A stretch of 60,698 nucleotides of DNA from Xanthobacteraceae bacterium. Lineage in GTDB: Bacteria > Pseudomonadota > Alphaproteobacteria > Rhizobiales > Xanthobacteraceae. The position numbers were made by a program, and so were the translations under genes. The notes below the pieces were generated by a model. That model was not told where the DNA came from and searched no databases. It was given only the letters and a program-made list of their open reading frames with translations. Position 1 is the stretch's first letter. Every line of letters begins with the position of its first letter. Positions 43,538 to 51,592 of the stretch are shown piece by piece. The stretch covers positions 1-60,698 of the forward strand of contig JASHQI010000309.1 in assembly GCA_030037645.1 (NCBI GenBank), in the 5' to 3' direction.

Positions 43538-43969
43538 CTACGCAGCGGTTGCCAGTGCTGCACGCGCATCGGAGCGGATGCGCTCCACCATCGAGCGGAA
43601 GCCATTCGAGCGTTGCGGCGTAAGATGTTGGCGCAGACCCATCCGTTCGAATAGCGCAATCGCGTCGATTGCAAGGATGTCTTTGGCGTGCTTTCCCGAG
43701 TAAATCGCAAACAGGATGGCGATCAGCCCGCGCACGATATGAGCATCGCTGTCGCCGGTAAAAACAAGCACCGGTCCGCCCGCGCCGTTCGCGCGCACAT
43801 CGGTATCGAGCCAGACCTGACTCGCGCAGCCCTGCACTTTGTTGACGCTGCTATGGGCGGTTTCCGCAAGCGGCGCGAGTTCCCGGCCGAGTTCGATCAG
43901 GTAGCGATATCGATCGTCCCACTGATCGAGGATCGAAAAATTCTCGATGATTTCCTCTATTTCTGCCAT
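43538..43969 (-). CDS. SufE-family sulfur acceptor protein
   Basis: A 143-residue protein that takes persulfide sulfur from the cysteine desulfurase SufS for iron-sulfur cluster assembly. The catalytic Cys48 lies in NKVQGCASQVWL; ILDQWDDRYRYLIELGRELAPL and FTGDSDAHIVRGLIAILFAIYSGK are family segments. It stands apart from any suf cluster, as in many rhizobia. The start ATG at 43969 fits family length; a GTG seven codons upstream is an alternative. Confidence 0.94.
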   Translation of the reverse strand: MAEIEEIIENFSILDQWDDRYRYLIELGRELAPLAETAHSSVNKVQGCASQVWLDTDVRANGAGGPVLVFTGDSDAHIVRGLIAILFAIYSGKHAKDILAIDAIALFERMGLRQHLTPQRSNGFRSMVERIRSDARAALATAA

Positions 43970-44090
43970 CGTATCGGGGTCCCATGTCACCCTCTATATA
44001 GAGCGCCATGGTCGAGAGGTCGACGTACCACGCAGCTATTAATGCGGCGCTGGTTTCGTTCCAGAACAAAAACGAGGGGGCGGGCTTCGA

Positions 44091-44531
44091 CTAAGCCGCG
44101 GGCTTGACGTCCCTCGGCCCGACCGGACCGCGCCAAACCGGTGCGAGATCGGCCGGGGTGAGCGTATTCTGCGAGGTCTGCTGCGACGAAGACCGGTCCG
44201 AGTCGGCCGTGCCGATACTGCCACGCAGACCGATGTCATCGGGACTTGACTTGGTCGCGCGTGACGCCAGCTTCTCGGTCAAGAAATCGTAAAGCATCTT
44301 TGCGCCGGCTTGCGCCCTGTAACCGATCTCCGTCGCGACCTGCGACCCTACCGTGCAGGCGTCAGGCTGGCGCGTACAGAATCCCCGCAGATCCCGGACC
44401 GTAGCGGACGCGGCCGAGATGGCGTCCGATGCGCCAACCTCGCTCGTCGACGGAGCTTGCCGCGCCGAGACGGTGGGCAGCAGAACGAGTACGACCCCGA
44501 GCCAGAACGCCAATCTCAACAGAAAGAACAT
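44091..44531 (-). CDS. DUF5330-domain protein, exported or membrane-anchored
   Basis: A 146-residue protein opening with the hydrophobic MFFLLRLAFWLGVVLVLLPT, then a domain with VRDLRGFCTRQPDACTVGSQVATEIGYRAQAGAKMLYDFL (paired cysteines in the FCTRQPDAC segment), and a polar tail ending TLTPADLAPVWRGP. These are DUF5330 features of Hyphomicrobiales. The function is unknown. ATG at 44531 is preferred to ATG at 44555 or the long open reading upstream, which runs into AT-rich intergenic sequence. Confidence 0.85.
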   Translation of the reverse strand: MFFLLRLAFWLGVVLVLLPTVSARQAPSTSEVGASDAISAASATVRDLRGFCTRQPDACTVGSQVATEIGYRAQAGAKMLYDFLTEKLASRATKSSPDDIGLRGSIGTADSDRSSSQQTSQNTLTPADLAPVWRGPVGPRDVKPAA

Positions 44532-44986
44532 CAGACCTGCATCCCCAAACGGCATACGCTGCCGCACAGGAGCGAAAACTATCAGGCAGCCTTGAAAGCC
44601 GAGTTCGTCCGACGGGAATGTTTTTGTCCATAATCGAGCCGAATAAGCCGCAAATTTTCGAGCAATTTGAAAAAATACAATTTGCCTAGAATTCGAAACA
44701 GCGTGCACGATGTTGCTGGCCACGGGGTCCTGCTGACTTGCAAGTCCGTCAATCGGACAGCGGGTCGACAATTCGCGTGTGCGTCAAATCAGTAGTTACC
44801 ACGTGCGGCAAGGAGAGATTCACCATGATGGCGAATTCCACCGCCCTGCGTCGTTGGCAACGCCCGCCTGGGAGGCCGGGGCCGCGGTCATGTCGAGCGT
44901 TTTAGTGTTCGCTTAAGCGGCGTCTGACACGATCGCGCGACAGAAAAAGGGGAGCGCGTCTGCGATGCCGGGCGTGCGTTGGGAAC
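44532..44986. other. 455-base divergent intergenic region with an AT-rich patch
   Basis: Between the DUF5330 gene and the histidine kinase. Bases 44640-44695 are markedly AT-rich and contain an inverted repeat, GCAAATT (44650-44656) and AATTTGC (44679-44685), which could be an operator or the promoter of the DUF5330 gene. A short ORF with a strong ribosome site lies at 44825-44905 (listed separately). I find no RNA gene or longer ORF that looks real. Confidence 0.5.
44825..44905 (+). CDS. Candidate 26-residue small ORF or leader peptide
   Basis: ATGATG at 44825 is preceded by AAGGAGAGATTCACC, among the best ribosome sites in the window. It encodes MMANSTALRRWQRPPGRPGP plus six residues ending in Phe, then TAG. 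The product is basic and Arg/Pro-rich. It lies 81 bases before the GTG start of the histidine kinase gene in the same direction, so it could be a leader controlling that gene or an independent small protein. Chance is possible, as only the ribosome site supports it. Confidence 0.4.
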   Translation: MMANSTALRRWQRPPGRPGPRSCRAF

Positions 44987-46879
44987 GTGGGCCTCTTCGC
45001 GCCGGTCAAAGCTTATGTTGAAACGCTGGTGCATCCATCGGCGCAGCAGGATGCGCTGACGGCGGCGCGACACCGTGCCTTCATCGCACCACGGCTCCTT
45101 GGCAGCATCATCGCGTTGGCCTCGTTTCCGATCTATCTGCTTGCGCGCGGCGCGCCGAGCGTCGTCGAGCTGATGGTGCTTGCCTGGCTTGTCGTACCGA
45201 TCCTCACCGCGTATTTCCTTTCCAGCACCGGCCGGTACGAGAGCGCACACATGCTGTCCTCATTGGCGCTGACCGGGCTCGTCACCGCAGTCGCAGCCTC
45301 AACTGGGGGTATCGCATCCTTCGCCGCCATCTGGCTCGTCGTCGTGCCGCTCGAGGCCGCGCTTTCGGCATCGCGCCGCGTCGTCGCGATGGCGTCGACG
45401 CTTGCACTCGCCGCCGCAGGCTTTCTGGTACTGCTCGGCGTCGAGCATCTGTTGCCCGCTGTTGATCCCAACGATCATGCGGCGCTCGCGGCGTTCGGCA
45501 TTGTGTCGGCTGCACTCTACGCGGCAGGCTTGGCGCTTGGCGCCGAGGCGCTGGCAAGGACCAGCTTCTGGTTGCTTTATGCCGAGGAGGATCGCTATCG
45601 GCTATTGGCGCGCAATATGACCGACGTGATCACGCGGCACGACCGCGACGGTGCCGTATTGTTTATGTCTCCGGCCGCACAGACGTTGTTCGGCTGCCGC
45701 ACCGTCGACTTGCACGATCATGGCTTGTTCGACCGCGTTCATGTCGCCGATCGTCCCGCATATCTCACAGCGCTGGGCGACGCGGCGGTCTTGGCAGAGA
45801 GCCGCTCGGTCGAATTTCGGGTGCGGCGCGACGTTGTCGACGCCGCCGGACAAGCAATCGCGCAGTTCGTGTGGATCGAAATGCGCTGCCGACCGCTCGA
45901 CCATGCGGCGAGCGACAACAGCGGCGCGGCGCGCCGCGAAGTCGTCGCGGTTTTGCGCGATGTGACAAAGCGCAAGAGCCAAGAGCAGGCGCTTGAGGAC
46001 GCGCGTGCGGAAGCCGAGCGCGCCAATGCCGCCAAAAGCCGCTTCCTCGCCACCATGAGCCATGAGTTGCGGACGCCGCTGAATGCGATCATCGGTTTCT
46101 CCGACATGTTGAAGAATGAGTCGGTTCTGATGCTCGACCTTGAGCGACGCATCGAATATGCCGGGCTGATAAACGATTCCGGCAATCACCTGCTATCGGT
46201 CGTCAATGGCATTCTCGACATGTCTAAGATCGAGACCGGTAATTTCGAAATCACGCCGGAGCCTTTTGCTCCCGCTAAGCTTATAGGCGGCTGTTGCGAG
46301 ATGCTCACGCTGCGTGCGCGGGAGGCCGGACTTCGTCTTGAGAAATTCGTGGGTGACAATCTACCGGAAATGATCGCGGACAAGCGTGCGCTCAATCAGA
46401 TCTTGCTTAATCTTTTGTCGAATGCGATCCGCTTTACCGATCGAGGTGGCGCAGTGACAATCAGCGCCCGCGCCGAAGCGGCGAACATCACTTTCGTGGT
46501 CGAGGACAGCGGCGTCGGTATCAGCGACGACGACTTGGCGCGAGTCGGCGAGCCGTACTTTCAGGCGCGCGCCTCCTACGGCCGCCGCCATGGCGGCACC
46601 GGTCTGGGGCTTTCCATCGTCAAAGGATTGGTGCGGCTGCACGGCGGCGAAATCTCGATCCGCAGCCGAGTAGGAGAGGGCACGCGGATCGCGGTGCGCC
46701 TGCCGCTCGATTGTGAGCGGGCGCTGCAGGTTATCAAGCAACCCGGCAGGGGGACGGTCACCGTGATGAAGGACGTGACCGCCCAATTATCGAGCAAAAT
46801 AGCGATGCATCCGAGCTCGTCTGCCTTGCAGGACGTTGCCTCGTTGTGTGCCGATAGACCGGTGAAGAAGAGTGCGTGA
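44987..46879 (+). CDS. Membrane PAS-domain sensor histidine kinase
   Basis: A 630-residue protein with six likely TM helices in residues 35-190, a PAS domain at about 200-330 (YRLLARNMTDVITRHDRDGAVLFMSPAAQTLFG), a coiled helix, the dimerisation domain with the phosphorylated His359 in FLATMSHELRTPLNAIIGFSDML, and a full ATPase domain (NQILLNLLSNAIRF, VEDSGVGIS, HGGTGLGLSIVKGLVRLHGG). About 60 residues of variable sequence follow. The layout resembles PleC/DivJ-type cell-cycle kinases of alphaproteobacteria, but the sensor differs. The start is GTG at 44987. No response regulator is adjacent. It overlaps the peptidoglycan-binding gene by eight bases. Confidence 0.93.
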   Translation: MGLFAPVKAYVETLVHPSAQQDALTAARHRAFIAPRLLGSIIALASFPIYLLARGAPSVVELMVLAWLVVPILTAYFLSSTGRYESAHMLSSLALTGLVTAVAASTGGIASFAAIWLVVVPLEAALSASRRVVAMASTLALAAAGFLVLLGVEHLLPAVDPNDHAALAAFGIVSAALYAAGLALGAEALARTSFWLLYAEEDRYRLLARNMTDVITRHDRDGAVLFMSPAAQTLFGCRTVDLHDHGLFDRVHVADRPAYLTALGDAAVLAESRSVEFRVRRDVVDAAGQAIAQFVWIEMRCRPLDHAASDNSGAARREVVAVLRDVTKRKSQEQALEDARAEAERANAAKSRFLATMSHELRTPLNAIIGFSDMLKNESVLMLDLERRIEYAGLINDSGNHLLSVVNGILDMSKIETGNFEITPEPFAPAKLIGGCCEMLTLRAREAGLRLEKFVGDNLPEMIADKRALNQILLNLLSNAIRFTDRGGAVTISARAEAANITFVVEDSGVGISDDDLARVGEPYFQARASYGRRHGGTGLGLSIVKGLVRLHGGEISIRSRVGEGTRIAVRLPLDCERALQVIKQPGRGTVTVMKDVTAQLSSKIAMHPSSSALQDVASLCADRPVKKSA

Positions 46880-47399
46880 TCGCCGCAAAGACAGTCGTCG
46901 AATCCGGGCGCGCGTCGCGGGCGCCGCCGGGTGGCTGATGCTGCGGCTATGCGCGAGAGTTGTGCGCCGTCCGGTGGATTCGTTTGCCATCCTCCTCGCC
47001 GTTGCAACGACGATCTTGATCATTGTTAACGCGGTGTTTCTGCAATCGGGTTCGCGAACGGCGCCGTTCTTTGCTAATCCAACGTCGCAGGCGCGAACCG
47101 ACGCAAATCGACCCAGGCCGCTGGGTCAAGTGCTGGCAAAACCGGCGCGGCAAATCATTCCCGCGCGCAGCGAGGACCCGATTGCCGAACTCATCGGCCC
47201 ATCGCCGCGCATCCTGGCGGTCCAACGCGTGCTGTCCGAATTCGGCTACGGCCAGCTCAGGGCGTCCGGCATTCTCGATGACACGACCAGTGCGGCGATT
47301 GAAAGATTCGAACGCGAGCACAAGCTGCCCGTCACCGGACAGGTTTCGGACCGCCTTGTCAGTGACTTGACCGCCATGGCCGGACGAACGGTGCAATAG
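46872..47399 (+). CDS. Membrane-anchored peptidoglycan-binding-domain protein
   Basis: A 175-residue protein: a basic N-terminus, one TM helix near residues 35-58 and a PG_binding_1 domain at about 115-170 (ILAVQRVLSEFGYGQLRASGILDDTTSAAIERFEREHKLPVTGQVSDRLVSDL). The domain would sit in the periplasm and could touch peptidoglycan. Its GTG start overlaps the end of the histidine kinase gene by eight bases, so the two are translated together and a shared envelope-sensing role is plausible. Confidence 0.88.
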   Translation: MRDRRKDSRRIRARVAGAAGWLMLRLCARVVRRPVDSFAILLAVATTILIIVNAVFLQSGSRTAPFFANPTSQARTDANRPRPLGQVLAKPARQIIPARSEDPIAELIGPSPRILAVQRVLSEFGYGQLRASGILDDTTSAAIERFEREHKLPVTGQVSDRLVSDLTAMAGRTVQ

Positions 47400-47554
47400 C
47401 TCGACTTCTTCCGGATTCTGGAGCGCCGGGAATATGCCCATAGCCTCTCGACTATTGGCGCGAACCTCAGCAAAACTGGCTTTTGGTGATCATGGCTTGC
47501 GGGTCTGCGGGATTTGCCCGCTTGCCGCAATGACGGACCGATTTGAGCCCGACG

Positions 47555-47902
47555 ATGCGTCTAAAGACCGCGCTGTGGGTCGCAGCCTATCTGCGCCGCT
47601 GTCACGTCGAAGGTATTCCTGCCGTCGTGCGCAGACGCGGCGCCGAAGAGGCAGGTGCCATCTTCATTCGCATTAGCAGGCTTGACGGCACGTCGGACTT
47701 GTTTGGCCCGGCCCCGCAGAGCGAAGTCGATTCGACGCAGGGGGCCGACCGAGCATTCTGTGCAAGCCTCGCTGCGCAGCCGGCACCCGATGCGTCGATC
47801 GACGCATATCTCGCGCGTGAGGTGAAATTCGATTCCGACGTGTGGATTGTCGAGGTCGAAGATCGCGGCGGCCGGCATTTCCTCGACATCGTCGCCAAGT
47901 GA
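47555..47902 (+). CDS. DUF1491-family protein
   Basis: A 115-residue protein with the family layout MRLKTALWVAAYLRRCHVEGIPAVVRRRGAEEAGAIFIRI, YLAREVKFDSDVWIVEVEDRGGRHFLD. DUF1491 occurs across alphaproteobacteria without a known role. The start ATG at 47555 is the usual family start; an ATG four codons earlier belongs to a less likely reading. It is 155 bases beyond the PG-binding gene and may be cotranscribed. Confidence 0.88.
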   Translation: MRLKTALWVAAYLRRCHVEGIPAVVRRRGAEEAGAIFIRISRLDGTSDLFGPAPQSEVDSTQGADRAFCASLAAQPAPDASIDAYLAREVKFDSDVWIVEVEDRGGRHFLDIVAK

Positions 47903-47988
47903 GGCTTGAGGCTCGCATCGAGAATTTTTGCTTAGGCGGCATCCCAGCATCGATCATGGCCGCCATGGCAAGAGGAAAACGCTGACTC

Positions 47989-48996
47989 CTAGGATGCGTC
48001 GCGTCGTTCCTTCGTCTGCGCAGCCGCCGGCGTGCGCCGCATTGGCGCTGCGGGCCGCGCGCGAGCGCGCGCCTCGTCGTTCCACGCCTGCGGCCGGTGG
48101 TTTGCCGAGACGCGCTCCTCCATATGCAGCGCCTGCCAGATTGCGACCATGCCCTCCGCCGCCTGGACGGTCATATCGTCATAGAGCTCCGCCAGAGCAT
48201 GGACCCGTTCGACCGAATGGCCCACGGCCGGATTGACGAAGATCAGGATCCGATAAAAGAGATCGCGCGGTATCTCGAGCGCCTTCGCAGCGACCACCAT
48301 GGGTTCGCCGAGGTTATCGCGGGCGATTCGGCGTGCCTGCTCGCGCGGGATATGCAACGATCGCGCCAATTGTTGCGCGAAGTCCTCGCGATTGCGACCG
48401 AGCGCGGCCCCTTCCAGCCGCCGGCCGACCGCCGCGTTACGCGAGACGGCGACACTGCCGGCTGGAAGCGGCGCGACGACATCGAGGCTTCGTAAAATGA
48501 GGCTCCGCTCGACGGCGGTGGCAGCGAAGAACAGGTCGGTGAGCTCTTTGGCCGTTGTCGGTTCGATGATGCGGGAAGCGCTTGGCCTGAAGGCCTGATC
48601 CATTTCCTGCTCGGCGGCGAGAAAGCTATCGGTATCCGACACTGCGGACGGACGCGGTGTTGTCACACCGGCCGGATTGGCCGGCTGGAGCATCGGATGC
48701 GACCGCAGCGGCGCGGCTATTTCGGGAAGATCGTTAACAAGAGATTGAATGACGCGAAGCGGGGGCGAAAGATGCCGCGACAGACGCGCCGCTACTGCGG
48801 CCCGCGTTTGCGCATCCACCACTTCGAGAAGCCTCAACGCCAGTTCGGTGTAATGATGTACCTCTTCCGGCGTGTGCCTCATTTTCTGCATGTAGAGGTC
48901 GGTGAGCACGCGCAGCAGTGTCGGGCGCATGTCGACGCCGCCGCGTAATCCGATTTCGGCAAGGCTGTCGAGGCTGGCGAGGCTGGATATTTCCAT
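47989..48996 (-). CDS. DUF2336-family protein
   Basis: A 335-residue, mainly helical cytoplasmic protein. It contains LRVLTDLYMQKMRHTPEEVHHYTELALRLLEVVDAQTRAAVAARLSRHLSPPLRVIQSLVND, a family hallmark, then helical repeats (LIRSLDVVAPLPAGS, EDFAQQLARSLHIPREQARRIARDN) of HEAT-like character. The basic tail is disordered. DUF2336 proteins are alphaproteobacterial with unknown function; some are linked to cell-cycle or motility regulation. It converges with the DUF1491 gene. Confidence 0.9.
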   Translation of the reverse strand: MEISSLASLDSLAEIGLRGGVDMRPTLLRVLTDLYMQKMRHTPEEVHHYTELALRLLEVVDAQTRAAVAARLSRHLSPPLRVIQSLVNDLPEIAAPLRSHPMLQPANPAGVTTPRPSAVSDTDSFLAAEQEMDQAFRPSASRIIEPTTAKELTDLFFAATAVERSLILRSLDVVAPLPAGSVAVSRNAAVGRRLEGAALGRNREDFAQQLARSLHIPREQARRIARDNLGEPMVVAAKALEIPRDLFYRILIFVNPAVGHSVERVHALAELYDDMTVQAAEGMVAIWQALHMEERVSANHRPQAWNDEARARARPAAPMRRTPAAAQTKERRDAS

Positions 48997-49165
48997 TCCG
49001 TGTGACTCGGTCGCAACGGGTAAATTGGATGGTGATTTGACCCGATAGCCTAAGTTGTCCGCGTTAGCGGAGCGTTAACCTTGCATGCCGCTTAATCTTG
49101 AAGATGCCGACATGCGCGGATCGGGGATAGGAGGTCCGTCGCCGGCAGTCTGAGGCACGTGGCTG

Positions 49166-49366
49166 GTGGGTAACGTCATCAAATTTCCCGACGAGGGCCG
49201 CATCGTGCGCTTCGGCCGCGCGGAGACGCCCGAGGAGTCCGCGACCGTCATCATCCTGCCTGTGATCCGGATCGAGCGGCACGACGAATCGATCACTGAG
49301 AGCGCCGAGCCTCGAACTCCGCCGCCTGCGGACAACGGTGGTCGCCGGCGCGTGAGACGGCGCTGA
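49166..49366 (+). CDS. Small charged hypothetical protein
   Basis: A 66-residue protein: MGNVIKFPDEGRIVRFGRAE, VIILPVIRIERHDES and an Arg-rich tail GGRRRVRRR. The MxNVIKFP opening recurs at the start of small proteins in rhizobia, which supports a real gene. The start is GTG at 49166. It precedes the lipoprotein gene by 14 bases in the same direction. No function is known. Confidence 0.65.
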   Translation: MGNVIKFPDEGRIVRFGRAETPEESATVIILPVIRIERHDESITESAEPRTPPPADNGGRRRVRRR

Positions 49367-49380
49367 ACGGCGCGGCAGCA

Positions 49381-50133
49381 ATGTCCTTGCGCGCTGGCCC
49401 CCGACGCGAGATGGCGGCGCTGTTGGCCCTCCTGGTGCTTACGATTGTTTCCGGTTGCTCAAGCATTGGCGATTTCGGCAGGCTGCAATCGCCGCTCGTC
49501 AACGATGACATCCATGATTGGGTCGGCGTGGATGCGGCGACCCGTGTCGGTGCGCCGATCTCGATCAACAATCTAACCGATGACGAGCGAACGCTGCGCG
49601 ATCTGGCGTTTCCACTCATCGAACCGCCTTACGACCGACAACGCTGGGACGCGGTGGTCTACGAATATGGCATCAAACATTCATTTCGGCGCGAATTGTG
49701 GGCGTTCGACGTCACGGCCTATTACGCGCATCTGGAGCAAACAGTCGATCGCTCGAGCGTCACACGCTATAATCAGTTGATCGACGACATGCGTGACGAC
49801 ATCGTCCGCATCGATCCGTTCTTTGAGACCGCGCGTCGTGTTGTCGCTCTCGATCAGCGGCGTGTCCAGGCTATGCAATATGTCGCCGATCTGAGCCCGA
49901 CGGAACACCTCAGCGCGTTGGCGCGCGTCGGCGAGAACAGCCTGACCATCGCCTGGGTGCATCATTCCTTGACGGAGCGTTGCGCCAGCTACCGCTTCGC
50001 GCTCGATCATCTCGTGGTTGCCGAACCGGAACCGGTCGCCGCCGATGCGGAACGCATTCTCAGGGAGCTGCAACAAAAGATTGCCGCTAACCAAATAGTT
50101 TCAGCCCCACAGTTCGCCGCGCTGCAGCCGTAG
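49381..50133 (+). CDS. Lipoprotein of unknown function
   Basis: A 250-residue protein. The N-terminus has a hydrophobic segment ending in LTIVSGC, a clear lipobox with the acylated Cys. The mature part is mostly helical: DDIHDWVGVDAATRVGAPISINNLTDDERTLRDLAFPLIEPPYDRQRWDAVVYEYG and EQTVDRSSVTRYNQLIDDMRDDIVRIDPFFETARRVVALDQRR. I do not recognise a domain. The protein would sit in the outer leaflet of the inner membrane or the outer membrane. It converges with the DUF1254 gene. Confidence 0.83.
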   Translation: MSLRAGPRREMAALLALLVLTIVSGCSSIGDFGRLQSPLVNDDIHDWVGVDAATRVGAPISINNLTDDERTLRDLAFPLIEPPYDRQRWDAVVYEYGIKHSFRRELWAFDVTAYYAHLEQTVDRSSVTRYNQLIDDMRDDIVRIDPFFETARRVVALDQRRVQAMQYVADLSPTEHLSALARVGENSLTIAWVHHSLTERCASYRFALDHLVVAEPEPVAADAERILRELQQKIAANQIVSAPQFAALQP

Positions 50134-50175
50134 TTCGCGGCGATGGCGGGTTCCTCGACGCCATAGGCGACTGCG

Positions 50176-50727
50176 TCATTGGACGGGTCCGATCTGGCAC
50201 CGCGCGCCGGCCAATGCCTGGCGCGCCATGCCCATCAAGTCGGGGTCCGGCGCCAACGCCCGCAACACGATCAGGCCGGTAATGCTCGGCGATTCGATGA
50301 TCAACCGGTCTGCCGCGGTGACGTCTTCCGCCTCGGGCACCTGCTCATGTTGCTCGGGCGTCATGAGATCGAGTTCGATGGCGCGGCGACCGGCGGCGCG
50401 ATCGTTGATGGCATAATAGGCGACGCTTTTGTTCGTATAAAAGGTCGCTGAGGTGTAGGCCTGACTTACCGGCGCATTGAGCTTGATGATTCCATTCGAC
50501 AGATCGTAGCGACAGACCGCGGTCGCAAAGGCTGGATCCATGAACGGCAGGACGGACGCTTCCGAAGTCGGCTCGGCGAGCGGCACAACCGCATTCACCG
50601 GCGTCAAATGCGCAAGCCGCGAATAGGCGTCCTGCGTGGCGGCCTGCGGCAGTACCAAGACGGTCGCGAGATGCACGATGCCGCCGAGCAAAATGGCGGC
50701 GAGGATCCACAATAGAAAGCGGATCAT
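50176..50727 (-). CDS. DUF1254-type membrane-anchored protein
   Basis: A 183-residue protein: one N-terminal TM helix (MIRFLLWILAAILLGGIVHLATVLVLP), then an exported domain with RLAHLTPVNAVVPL, DPAFATAVCRYDLSNGIIKLNAPVSQAYTSATFYTNKSVAYYAIND and LIIESPSITGLIVLRALAPDPDLMGMARQALAGARC. These are features of the short DUF1254 form. The function is unknown. It overlaps the DUF1214 gene by four bases (ATGA), and the two form a split version of proteins that elsewhere carry both domains in one chain. Confidence 0.85.
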   Translation of the reverse strand: MIRFLLWILAAILLGGIVHLATVLVLPQAATQDAYSRLAHLTPVNAVVPLAEPTSEASVLPFMDPAFATAVCRYDLSNGIIKLNAPVSQAYTSATFYTNKSVAYYAINDRAAGRRAIELDLMTPEQHEQVPEAEDVTAADRLIIESPSITGLIVLRALAPDPDLMGMARQALAGARCQIGPVQ

Positions 50728-51368
50728 GAGCAGCCCTTTCGCATGACCGACGGCATTGGACCCTCCTTGGTGGTGCCGGTGGCAACGCCGATCGGCGTGT
50801 CGTAGAGGCGCAACACCAGGACAAAACGTTCGATTCCTCCGGTCGGCAGCCAATTGCCGGGGCGCGCCCGCGGCCCGACATTGATCGTGAACTGACCATC
50901 AATGTCGCGGACGATCTCGTCGCTGGTAAAGCCGTGCCGATGAAGCGTATTTGCGACCAGTCGGCCCTGCAAATCATCCAGCGTGAGCGTCCAATAGCGT
51001 GCCGCAGGGGTCATGCCGCTGATGACGAAATTGCAGCGACCATCGAAATCATGACCCGCATCGTCGCTGCGGGCGAAAAACGCCACGCCGTCACCCATCC
51101 CAATCGGCAATTGGCCGGTTCGCGCAATCATGGCGTGAGCGTAGGGATCGATGTCAACCGATCCGTTCTTCGGCCATGCCGTCCAGGCGCCTATTGTCAG
51201 CGTCCCAAAAGCGACGCCGCGCGTCAGTGTCAGCCATGTCGCGCCGAGACCAATGGCGGCCGCCAGCATGAATGTGAAGAATGATCCGAAGAGCAGGCGC
51301 ACGTTGGTCCCGAATGATGATGGTGCGGCCGGTGCAGTGGATTTGGAGTCCCTACGGTTTAGCCGCAC
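50724..51368 (-). CDS. DUF1214-type membrane-anchored protein
   Basis: A 214-residue protein with an N-terminal TM helix at about residues 25-46 and an exported DUF1214 domain: GAWTAWPKNGSVDIDPYAHAMIARTGQLPIGMGDGVAFFARSDDAGHDFDGRCNF, ISGMTPAARYWTLTLDDLQGRL, FTINVGPRARPGNWLPTGG and FVLVLRLYDTPIG. The start is GTG at 51368. It stands upstream of the DUF1254 gene in one transcription unit and 224 bases from the penicillin-binding protein gene, the gap being a mosaic repeat. Confidence 0.87.
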   Translation of the reverse strand: MRLNRRDSKSTAPAAPSSFGTNVRLLFGSFFTFMLAAAIGLGATWLTLTRGVAFGTLTIGAWTAWPKNGSVDIDPYAHAMIARTGQLPIGMGDGVAFFARSDDAGHDFDGRCNFVISGMTPAARYWTLTLDDLQGRLVANTLHRHGFTSDEIVRDIDGQFTINVGPRARPGNWLPTGGIERFVLVLRLYDTPIGVATGTTKEGPMPSVMRKGCS

Positions 51369-51454
51369 CCATTAAGTGTGGCCATTGTCCCCTCGATGGC
51401 AACGTTTGCAAAGGAGTTGCCGCGCGCATTGGCGAACGTCGAAATCGAGACATG

Positions 51455-51544
51455 AGGGGCATGATTCCAAGGATGCGTGACTCTGTGCAAGCCAGCCCCG
51501 GACTTGATCAGGTCAGCACGCAGTATTCGGAAACGATCATGCTC
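51455..51544. repeat. Composite palindromic mosaic repeat, copy D
   Basis: The element starts AGGGGCATGATTCCAAGGAT and ends GAAACGATCATGCTC, with the insert CCCCGGACTTGATCAGGTCA in the middle, the same insert type as copy B. It lies between the DUF1214 gene and the penicillin-binding protein gene. A related tail follows with TATCCGATTCCATTGAACTG, matching the loose tails after copies B and C. Confidence 0.7.
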
Positions 51545-51592
51545 AAATTAAGATTGAGACCCTATCCGATTCCATTGAACTGGATAGAGATT

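Noticed and set aside
44640-44700. AT-rich patch considered as a replication or partition site
   Set aside because: No DnaA-box cluster, iterons or par genes are visible; it fits a promoter region better.
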